Source of the DNA: Borrelia puertoricensis | Lineage (GTDB): Bacteria > Spirochaetota > Spirochaetia > Borreliales > Borreliaceae | Direction of reading: 5' to 3' | Length of the DNA stretch: 30,125 bases | NCBI RefSeq assembly: GCF_023035875.1 | Contig: NZ_CP075385.1 | Coordinates: forward strand, 1-30,125 | Shown: in pieces, positions 24,735 through 30,125 of the stretch | Layout of the letters: each line of letters begins with the position of its first letter | Position numbering within the stretch: the first letter of the stretch is position 1 | Position numbers and translations under genes: made by a program | Notes under the pieces: generated by a model | What the model was told of the DNA's origin: nothing | Database searches by the model: none | What the model saw: the letters and a program-made list of their open reading frames with translations, nothing else

Positions 24735-24770
24735 GTACATGTACATTAAGAAGATAAATAGAGATATATT
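24735..24770 (+). promoter_or_regulatory. Candidate mlp promoter with palindrome
   Basis: TACATT (24742-24747), 17 nt, TATATT (24765-24770). The perfect palindrome GTACATGTAC (24735-24744) overlaps the -35 element and could bind a repressor. Confidence 0.4.
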
Positions 24771-24799
24771 TTTAAATCAAAAAAGATAAGGGGATTTAT

Positions 24800-25219
24800 A
24801 TGAATAAAATTAATTTTATTTTGATTTTATTATTACTAATTAGTAGTTGTGAATATGAGCATGGAAATGCTACACCTAAGAGTAGAGTTAAAAGAAACTT
24901 CGAAGAACAAGAAGAAGTACAAAAAACACCTGAGGACGCATTAAGAGAAAAGCTAAATGAAACTCAAAAAACAAATCTAGATTTTTTAAAACAAGCTTTG
25001 GGTAATGATGACCTTTTTAACAAATTTTTAAATCATGATGAATCTAAAATAAAGGAAGCACTTGAACATATAAAGACTGAACTTGAAAAATGTAATGGAA
25101 ATGATGAAGGTAAAAGCACTTTTAAAACCGTTGTACAAGGATACTTTAGCAAAATGGATGAAAGTACGCTCAATGGTTTTAAAACTCAAGCAACAAGCAC
25201 CTGTGGAGCAGGTGGTTAA
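24800..25219 (+). CDS. mlp: Mlp-family surface lipoprotein
   Basis: 139 residues; AAGGGG before the ATG. Signal peptide MNKINFILILLLLISSC with lipidation at Cys17. The mature protein has the Mlp layout: a short charged tether (RVKRNFEEQEEVQKTPEDAL), then REKLNETQKTNLDFLKQALGN, a DLFNKFLNHDESKIKEALEHIKTELEKCNGN block, and a terminal TSTCGAGG. Mlp lipoproteins are surface antigens carried by cp32 prophages. The gene runs against the phage operon from its own promoter, as an accessory gene that benefits the host rather than the phage. Confidence 0.93.
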   Translation: MNKINFILILLLLISSCEYEHGNATPKSRVKRNFEEQEEVQKTPEDALREKLNETQKTNLDFLKQALGNDDLFNKFLNHDESKIKEALEHIKTELEKCNGNDEGKSTFKTVVQGYFSKMDESTLNGFKTQATSTCGAGG

Positions 25220-25603
25220 ATAAAACTCTAATAATAAGGAAGTTAAGATAAGATAGATTTAAAAAAGAAAGATTTAAGAAAATAAGACAACAAAATTCTA
25301 GATAAATAAGTGTAAGAGAGAATAAATTAAACTCGTTATAAAAATGGTAAGAGTAACTATAAAAGTAAACTTTAAGTTAACAGAGATAGAGAATTTAAAT
25401 TTTATACTAAAAAACCCATCATTGCAAAGTTGAAAGATACTGAGTAGGCAAATAAAGGATATAGAAAGTAAAATTATAAGTATTTGTTAAAGATAGCAAG
25501 AAGTATGTAGATTATTTATTGCTAATCACCTTAAAAACAACTTTTCTCTAAATTACAAGCATTCTACACACCATATTTTATATACAATGGAGACCTTTAA
25601 AAA

Positions 25604-25633
25604 TTGACTCTACGCATAAGTATTTGCTAATAT
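25604..25633 (+). promoter_or_regulatory. Promoter of the tyrosine recombinase gene
   Basis: TTGACT (25604-25609), 18 nt, TAATAT (25628-25633). The -10 lies inside the left copy of the 16-bp direct repeat, so a protein bound to that repeat would block transcription. Confidence 0.5.
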
Positions 25634-25638
25634 TTTTA
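25623..25638. repeat. 16-bp direct repeat, left copy
   Basis: TTTGCTAATATTTTTA, identical to 26455-26470. The two copies flank the tyrosine recombinase gene. Possible recombination (att-like) site. Confidence 0.5.
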
Positions 25639-25686
25639 TAACTAATTTTATCTATTTTTAATGTGTTTAGTTAACTTTGAAATTAC

Positions 25687-26445
25687 ATGAAAGGGAAACA
25701 TTTAATTAACTGCAGTCTTAACTTAAAAATTAAAGAATTAGAAATGCAAAATGAACGCTTAAGTGAAGAATTAACTCTACTTAAAAGTCAAAGCAAAACT
25801 AGACATACTAAAAAATTATCCCCACCTTTAAGATTTTATCTAAATGACAAGACAATTAGACTTGTAAAACGCTCTATAGAGAGACTTAAAAGTCTAGACC
25901 CCATTTCAGGATGGTTTGTACACTTACTCTCAATTACTGGTTGTAGGGGTGTTGAGATGCAAAATGTAAAACTTACTGACATATATAAAGAGACGTGTAG
26001 TAATGGTGAAGTATTTTATTCTATTCGCGTTAATGTAGCTAAAAAGCGTAGCAATATCTGTATTAGAGAAGTAGTCATTAGTAAATCTGAATTTAAATCT
26101 ATAATGCAAGCCCATCAAAACTACTTTTTATCTAAAGGAAAAGACACAAGACGTACATATCTATTTCAAAAAAGTAAACTTAAATTTCGTGACAATAAAA
26201 TTAACATAAGTGAGATCGCAACTAGGTTTAAGGAATTACTCATTAAGGGAGGATTTAAACATCGCAAATCTTTGCATATACTTCGTAATATATTTATAGC
26301 ATCACTAAAGTCTAGAGGATATAATTCATTTGAAATTAAAGAACTTATGAAATATTCATCTACTTCTGAGATTGATAATGTTTATGGTCTCTCAAGTGCA
26401 AGTAAAATACAGGCTTACAGAGATATCAAAACTAGCTTGAAATAA
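25687..26445 (+). CDS. Tyrosine recombinase / phage integrase-like protein
   Basis: 252 residues. A coiled-coil N-terminus (residues 10-35) replaces the usual core-binding domain. The catalytic set can be traced: Arg87 in SITGCRGVEMQ (box I), Lys119 or Lys120 in the beta-hairpin (VAKKR), His197 and Arg200 in SLHILRNIFIAS, Lys222 in the second His/Trp position, and Tyr233 in IDNVYG as nucleophile. It would cut and rejoin DNA at specific sites. There is no Shine-Dalgarno before the ATG and an in-frame TGA lies two codons upstream; Met20 is an alternative start. It is a single-gene unit with its own promoter and terminator, flanked by a 16-bp direct repeat. On an episomal phage it may resolve multimers or mediate exchange instead of chromosomal integration. 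Confidence 0.8.
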   Translation: MKGKHLINCSLNLKIKELEMQNERLSEELTLLKSQSKTRHTKKLSPPLRFYLNDKTIRLVKRSIERLKSLDPISGWFVHLLSITGCRGVEMQNVKLTDIYKETCSNGEVFYSIRVNVAKKRSNICIREVVISKSEFKSIMQAHQNYFLSKGKDTRRTYLFQKSKLKFRDNKINISEIATRFKELLIKGGFKHRKSLHILRNIFIASLKSRGYNSFEIKELMKYSSTSEIDNVYGLSSASKIQAYRDIKTSLK

Positions 26446-26454
26446 CTTTTAAAT

Positions 26455-26470
26455 TTTGCTAATATTTTTA
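26455..26470. repeat. 16-bp direct repeat, right copy
   Basis: Identical to 25623-25638; lies 10 nt after the recombinase stop. Confidence 0.5.
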
Positions 26471-26511
26471 AGGACTACTCCCCCCACTTCAAGATTTTTA
26501 CCAAGCACCAG

Positions 26512-26545
26512 TAAATACCTAATTTGACATTTAGGTATTTATTTT
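26512..26545 (+). terminator. Terminator after the tyrosine recombinase
   Basis: Perfect 11-bp stem TAAATACCTAA / TTAGGTATTTA (26512-26522, 26531-26541) with an 8-nt loop and a short T-run. It is symmetric enough to act on both strands. Confidence 0.7.
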
Positions 26546-26569
26546 ACAAAAAAAATATTTGTTAATCCT

Positions 26570-26675
26570 TTGTTTTTGATAAAATTATAGTTTATAATAT
26601 ATATATTCTTTAAACCAAAATTTCATTATGAAAAGAGAACAGGGACTCTAAACTTTTCTAGAGTCCTTTCTCTTT
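26570..26675 (+). ncRNA. Possible small RNA or leader transcript next to dam
   Basis: TTGTTT (26570-26575), 17 nt, consensus TATAAT (26593-26598). About 45 nt downstream comes a perfect 8-bp hairpin GGACTCTA / TAGAGTCC (26643-26650, 26659-26666), then TTTCTCTTT. This predicts a transcript of roughly 70 nt, overlapping the 3' end of dam on the other strand. It contains a seven-codon frame (MKREQGL) starting at 26629. The call is from promoter and terminator alone. Confidence 0.35.
26643..26666. terminator. Hairpin terminator at the 3' end of dam
   Basis: Stem GGACTCTA / TAGAGTCC with an 8-nt loop, 8 nt after the dam stop. Followed by T-rich sequence on the plus strand and CTGTTCTCTTTT on the minus strand, so it may serve both directions. 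Confidence 0.6.
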
Positions 26676-27492
26676 ACGCTTGCATTTTAAACATTTCCTT
26701 TTGAACATAACGAATACTCTTTAAATCCATACTTGACCTATTAGTTTTGTATGAAGTAGCTAGTAGCTCATGTTTAGTTTGCTTGAAAATACTTGCTATA
26801 CCAGTTGAGCGTGCTACATAGTTTATGAAAAGATTATGCTTTAAGAAAAGCTTAACTACTCTTAAATCATCAAATTCACTTACTGCAAACTGCCAGTTAT
26901 ATCTCTTAAGCTCTATAATAAGTCTCTCTAGAGAATCTAAATTCCATCCACGATTATCAGCAAGATTCCCATGAGAAATTGAATATGGAGGGTCAAGATA
27001 TACAAATGTTGAGCTTACCTTGTCTCGATTAGGTAGTGCAGCTAAAAATTTAAATATATCACGTGATGTAAATATTGCATTATCAAGCATCTCTTTAAAT
27101 CTAGACTTATATGTCTGAAGGTTTTCTAAAAACAATCTCTTAGCATTACTTCGATCCAACTTCATAGTTGAACTAGATGAACCATAAAGTGAATATAAAC
27201 ATCTAAGCACCATGTACTCAATTTTGTCTCTGTTCTCATCAATTATGCTGTCATAAATAATCGCATCTCTTACACGATTGTAGAGCAACTCAGGGTCTTG
27301 CTTTAAGATATAGAAAAACTTATATATAAATTTAGAATTATCATTGAGTATATTATAATGGGCTAATGGTTTTGCAAAAAATACTGCTCCTGTACCAAAA
27401 AATCCTTCAATATACTGAGTATGCTTAGGAAAAAGACTTATAATATCAGCACTATAGCGGTACTTACTTCCTTCTCTACTTAGTAGTTTCAA
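26674..27492 (-). CDS. dam: Dam-type DNA adenine N6-methyltransferase (D12 class)
   Basis: 272 residues with a TTG start whose TTGA overlaps the upstream stop by 4 nt; no ATG is near. SAM-binding motif EGFFGTGAVFF at about 30-39, the LNDNSKFIYKFF segment at 49-60, and the catalytic DPPY at 167-170 in VYLDPPYSIS. D12-class enzymes methylate adenine in short sites such as GATC, using S-adenosylmethionine. No restriction endonuclease gene is in the window, so it is an orphan methylase. It could protect phage DNA from host restriction or mark it for packaging or replication. Last gene of the exonuclease-SSB operon. Confidence 0.92.
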   Translation of the reverse strand: MKLLSREGSKYRYSADIISLFPKHTQYIEGFFGTGAVFFAKPLAHYNILNDNSKFIYKFFYILKQDPELLYNRVRDAIIYDSIIDENRDKIEYMVLRCLYSLYGSSSSTMKLDRSNAKRLFLENLQTYKSRFKEMLDNAIFTSRDIFKFLAALPNRDKVSSTFVYLDPPYSISHGNLADNRGWNLDSLERLIIELKRYNWQFAVSEFDDLRVVKLFLKHNLFINYVARSTGIASIFKQTKHELLATSYKTNRSSMDLKSIRYVQKEMFKMQA

Positions 27493-27905
27493 TATTTCTT
27501 AAATATTCTCCTTGATGTAATCTCATATTCAACGCCACGCTCTTTAAGTGTCAGTGAATCATAAAGCACAGATGACAAATTAGTTGCTATAAAATGATAT
27601 CCTGGTGTATTTTTTATTTTAACTTCACTTATCTCAAATTCTCCATCTAAACATCTGTAAGCAGGGCTCTCCCACCTAACACTTGCACTGATATCAAACC
27701 GTCTTAGTACAGCGCATGGATTTAGAATATAACAATTACTTCTCATACACCCTGACTTAACAAAGTTATGATAATTCCTATTTATATCAAGAACACTAAA
27801 CTGCAACTTTTTAAAAACTGATACGTAATAATGAAGAGATAAAAAGTAACATCCCCACTGACGTACTTCTGAGACTAAATTTGGATTATTTTGTGTTATT
27901 TTCAT
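27489..27905 (-). CDS. DUF261-like protein with C39-peptidase-like features
   Basis: 138 residues from the ATG at 27905; a GTG four codons earlier (27917) also opens the frame, and neither has a strong ribosome site. I associate it with the Borrelia DUF261 family from memory. Counting from the GTG, Cys23 in WGCYFLSLHYY, His108 in GYHFIA and Asp120 in VLYDSL are arranged like the Cys-His-Asp set of C39-type papain-fold peptidases (G-C-x-x-x-S-L early, H-F-x then Y-D late). It could be a protease or peptidoglycan hydrolase; no signal peptide is seen. It overlaps dam by 4 nt and follows SSB in the same operon. Confidence 0.75.
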   Translation of the reverse strand: MKITQNNPNLVSEVRQWGCYFLSLHYYVSVFKKLQFSVLDINRNYHNFVKSGCMRSNCYILNPCAVLRRFDISASVRWESPAYRCLDGEFEISEVKIKNTPGYHFIATNLSSVLYDSLTLKERGVEYEITSRRIFKKY

Positions 27906-27974
27906 ATATAATCTCACTTACAATCTTTATTTTTAAAACTACAACCCCTACTTCCCTTAAGTTAAATATAGATA

Positions 27975-28370
27975 TTAAAAAGGAATATCTTCATAAAACT
28001 TATCTTCAAGCTTATTCTCATTAATATCTTGTGTTTTAATTGATGAGTTTAAAACGCAAATATCATTTACCAAAATACTGTATTTACTCTTACCCTCACC
28101 TGTACGCTTATCATTCCAACTTGAATAAGATAGGGCTCCACTAAGTACAACTTGAACCCCTCGTTTAAGTAAAGCAGCAAGACTCTCAGCTCTAGCTCCA
28201 AAAATCACACAGTCAAAAAATTGAGCCTGTCTTGTCACACAGTTATTCTTCTTTACACCTCTATTATTAGCTAGTGTAAATTTTAATATAGGAAAACTAT
28301 TACTAGTATAAATAACCTCACAGTTTCTTGTTAAACGACCAGACATACTTAACAAGTTAATATCAAACAC
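27975..28370 (-). CDS. ssb: Single-stranded DNA-binding protein
   Basis: 131 residues from a GTG at 28370 with AGGAGA about 6 nt upstream; the frame is open six codons further to an ATG without a good site. FDINLLSMSGRLTRNCEVIYTSNSFPILKFTLANNRG matches the SSB OB-fold start, and RAQFFDCVIFGARAESLAALLKRGVQVVLSGALSYSSW-like strands follow (here QAQFFDCVIFG). The acidic tip YEDIPF is the SSB partner-docking tail. It would coat single strands produced by the exonuclease. It overlaps the upstream small gene by 8 nt. Confidence 0.93.
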   Translation of the reverse strand: MFDINLLSMSGRLTRNCEVIYTSNSFPILKFTLANNRGVKKNNCVTRQAQFFDCVIFGARAESLAALLKRGVQVVLSGALSYSSWNDKRTGEGKSKYSILVNDICVLNSSIKTQDINENKLEDKFYEDIPF

Positions 28371-28572
28371 CAGAACTCTCCTTATCATGAATCCTACTTA
28401 AAAGTTCCATACGTCTTAAATCACAATCAAGTCTCTCAAGATTTTCTAAAAATTCTCGTCTTGCATAATAAGCTTGAATGAGATTCTTTATACTTCTCAC
28501 ACCAAACTTACATAAAAATCTTAAAATCTTGTAAGTAATTACTAAAAATAAAGCTATAAACATAAATCTCAT
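28363..28572 (-). CDS. Small membrane-anchored protein of the recombination operon
   Basis: 69 residues; AAGGG 7 nt before the ATG. One N-terminal hydrophobic segment (MRFMFIALFLVITYKILRFL, residues 1-20) and then a basic, helical remainder (RREFLENLERLDCDLRRMELLSRIHDK). It lies 10 nt after the exonuclease gene and overlaps ssb by 8 nt. I do not recognise the family. Ribosome site, spacing and overlap support a real gene. Confidence 0.7.
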   Translation of the reverse strand: MRFMFIALFLVITYKILRFLCKFGVRSIKNLIQAYYARREFLENLERLDCDLRRMELLSRIHDKESSGV

Positions 28573-28582
28573 AAAGGTACCC

Positions 28583-29932
28583 TTAAACAGCTTTTAAAAT
28601 AGGTGTAGACCATTCATTTGAATTACTACTAAAAGTAAAGTCTATAACACAGCTTAAAAACTTAAACCTATCCTTAATAGCTCTCTTACTCATATCTAAA
28701 GAGAACCTATTCCCATCAAAGTTATAATTTATATGTTCATTTAAAGAAAATTTACGATAAAGATCCTCTATTTGAAATTTAAGTTTATCTTTAATAGGTT
28801 TGGTTACCCTAGCCAACTCTAACGCCTGAGCCTTTTTAGTCTCCTCTTCTACTTTGTCAATTTCAGATTGCAATGCATTAATCTCATCTAAACGTCTACT
28901 TAAATCCAAAATTTCGTCTTCATCAATCTCAAGTTGACTTGATTTTACAAATTCTAAAAATTCAAGCTTGAAATCTACATCACATAGCTCTTCATATAAA
29001 AAATTATTTCTCAAAAAATCCCTGATAATATCACTAAGCTCATCTAAATCAATATTTTTAATATCAATATCACTACTTGATTTTAAAGACTGGGCAATAC
29101 TACTAACTTCTCCCTCTAATCTTGAAACTTCAGTCATTATATAACTAATAAAATCATCACTCTTATCAATTACACAGTTTATTGCTTCTCCACCTATGAT
29201 AAAAAATAAATTTCCCTTATCTAAACCTGTACAGAGTAGCTGCATTTGTACTTGAACATAATACTTGAAGAAATATTTATCTTCTAAAAAATTACCATTC
29301 TTGTTGTATTCAATAGCTGCACTTTTTAAGTAAAAATTATCACTAATTTTGATCTCAAGTAACTCGGCTTCTCCCGAGTTATTTACAAACCATCCATCAA
29401 TTGTTGAACCAACTAATGTCTCACAGCCCTCAACTTTTTTAAAGTAATTATATTTGTCAACACCATTTGCATATTTGTTTTTATGTAACACCTCAATATT
29501 ATCCACGTTCATACGAACAAATTCATCAAATCCTAAAGATTCTAATATCTTTCCCTTTCTCATGCTCAAATTATCTTCAAATGGTATTTCTCTTCCTATA
29601 GCTTTAAGTATTCGCTCTCGCATTAATTTCTCTAAAGAATCAGCTCCAATAAACATGCTTCCAACTTCACTAGCTCCCATACGCTTTAACGATTCTCTTT
29701 GCACACTAAAGTCAACCTTACTATTAAACTTAAAACACTCATTCTTACCAATTTTTGGTAATTTATGTCCAACTCTACTTATTTTACTTAACTGTTTTTG
29801 TTTACCTTTAAGATTTTCTTGACTTTGATATGCAAAAGATTCAAAACCCTTAAACACCATTTGTCCGTACAAATCAAATTGTTGCATCCTTTCCTCTAAT
29901 CCTGAATTATTTATTTTTGTTACATTTATCAT
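28583..29932 (-). CDS. YqaJ-like phage recombinase exonuclease (DUF244-like)
   Basis: 449 residues; AAGGAGT before the ATG. I read it as a PD-(D/E)XK nuclease of the YqaJ / lambda-exonuclease type: MGASEVGSMFIGAD at 85-97 (the usual G-A-S-E-V-x-x-x-x-G), RKGKILESLGF with Glu131, STIDGWF with Asp179, LLEIKIS with Glu193 and Lys195, and YYVQVQMQLLCTGLDKGNLFFIIGG at about 224-248 (the conserved Q-x-Q helix). The C-terminal third is a coiled coil (VEEETKKAQALELARV). Borrelia annotation calls this family DUF244 (from memory). It would degrade 5' strands to feed the Erf annealase. First gene of a five-gene operon, driven by a copy of the erf promoter. Confidence 0.8.
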   Translation of the reverse strand: MINVTKINNSGLEERMQQFDLYGQMVFKGFESFAYQSQENLKGKQKQLSKISRVGHKLPKIGKNECFKFNSKVDFSVQRESLKRMGASEVGSMFIGADSLEKLMRERILKAIGREIPFEDNLSMRKGKILESLGFDEFVRMNVDNIEVLHKNKYANGVDKYNYFKKVEGCETLVGSTIDGWFVNNSGEAELLEIKISDNFYLKSAAIEYNKNGNFLEDKYFFKYYVQVQMQLLCTGLDKGNLFFIIGGEAINCVIDKSDDFISYIMTEVSRLEGEVSSIAQSLKSSSDIDIKNIDLDELSDIIRDFLRNNFLYEELCDVDFKLEFLEFVKSSQLEIDEDEILDLSRRLDEINALQSEIDKVEEETKKAQALELARVTKPIKDKLKFQIEDLYRKFSLNEHINYNFDGNRFSLDMSKRAIKDRFKFLSCVIDFTFSSNSNEWSTPILKAV

Positions 29933-29949
29933 ATTTAAACTCCTTATCT

Positions 29950-29997
29950 ATTGTGTTTTATAAAAAAAATAATATAGCAAAAAATTGTTTTTGTCAA
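29950..29997 (-). promoter_or_regulatory. Exonuclease operon promoter and shared leader
   Basis: On the minus strand TTGACA (29997-29992), 17 nt, TATTAT (29974-29969), then after 7 nt ATAAAACACAAT (29961-29950) and AAGGAG. It matches the erf promoter almost base for base from upstream of -35 to the ribosome site. Confidence 0.75.
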
Positions 29998-30125
29998 AAT
30001 TTTTGATATATTTTTTTGTTAAATTATACAAAAAAACATTTTTATCACAATAAAAGTTTACTTTTTAATATTTATTGAGTTATTATGATTAGTAATAAAA
30101 CACAATAAATAATAGGGGATTAGAA
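29998..30125. other. Divergent intergenic region upstream of PF57, probable origin region
   Basis: Very AT-rich. It holds an inverted repeat (TTTTTTTGT at 30011-30019, ACAAAAAAA at 30028-30036, 8-nt loop), a promoter-like TTTACT-18-TATTAT (30057-30062, 30081-30086), the shared block ATAAAACACAAT (30095-30106) and AGGGGA (30114-30119), which serves the ATG at base 1. Replication of cp32 maps to this neighbourhood in general; the exact origin is inferred. Confidence 0.5.

Larger units (their letters stand above)
25220..25686. other. 467-nt non-coding stretch between mlp and the recombinase
   Basis: No frame longer than about 20 codons with a ribosome site on either strand, and many stops. It holds the recombinase promoter near its right end and the first 16-bp direct repeat. 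Short coding-like pieces (KDSKKYVDYLLLITLK near 25490-25540) hint at a decayed gene, but I cannot name it. Confidence 0.6.

Noticed and set aside
29454..29822. Plus-strand frame of 122 codons opposite the exonuclease gene
   Set aside because: Antisense shadow; the exonuclease motifs on the other strand are clear.
1..30125. tRNA or rRNA genes and linear-plasmid telomeres
   Set aside because: No cloverleaf-like or rRNA-like sequence was seen, and the ends join as a circle without hairpin telomere repeats.

Overview
The window looks like a complete circular prophage plasmid of a Borrelia spirochaete, of the cp32 / phiBB-1 family, opened just upstream of its replication gene. Four things support this: the very AT-rich sequence; the four-gene Borrelia plasmid maintenance set in canonical order (PF57/62, PF50, PF32 ParA, PF49); Borrelia-only families (two Bdr proteins, an Mlp lipoprotein, the BlyA/BlyB holin pair); and a full contractile-tail phage structural operon. 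The last bases of the window hold the Shine-Dalgarno sequence (AGGGGA) for the gene whose ATG is base 1, so the two ends join. There is no erp/ospE-related lipoprotein or rev gene, and the plasmid carries an SSB, a Dam-type methylase and a tyrosine recombinase. It is therefore not a textbook B31-type cp32; a relapsing-fever or other Borrelia host is possible, but I cannot fix the species.

Layout. 29998-30125 plus 1-3556 (+): origin-like intergenic DNA, then PF57, PF50, ParA, PF49 and a Bdr gene cut short by a stop codon; a strong terminator follows at 3671-3727. 3860-4888 (+): an Erf-type single-strand annealing protein, ending at a terminator that faces the phage operon. 24635-4946 (-): one long co-directional phage block with many 1-25 nt overlaps. 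In transcription order it encodes small and large terminase, a Bdr, portal, a scaffold-like protein, three DUF228 paralogues, two major-capsid-like paralogues, neck/connector proteins, tail terminator, sheath, tube, two chaperone-like proteins, tape measure, hub/spike/baseplate proteins, a fibre-like protein, holin BlyA, BlyB and a small lipoprotein. 24800-25219 (+): the Mlp lipoprotein. 25687-26445 (+): a tyrosine recombinase inside a mostly non-coding stretch. 29932-26674 (-): a five-gene DNA-processing operon (YqaJ-like exonuclease, small membrane protein, SSB, C39-peptidase-like DUF261 protein, Dam methylase).

How it fits together. The ParA set keeps the plasmid as an episome, and the long minus-strand operon builds and releases a contractile-tailed particle. 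The exonuclease, the annealing protein and SSB look like a two-component phage recombinase (exonuclease plus annealase). The exonuclease and annealase genes lie at opposite edges of the partition module, yet are driven by near-identical outward-facing promoters and leaders, so they are probably co-regulated. A shorter form of the same leader sits at the replication gene. Other points for follow-up are a 24-bp perfect palindrome between parA and PF49, a 16-bp direct repeat flanking the tyrosine recombinase, a 287-bp identical block in the duplicated capsid genes, and a possible small RNA beside dam.
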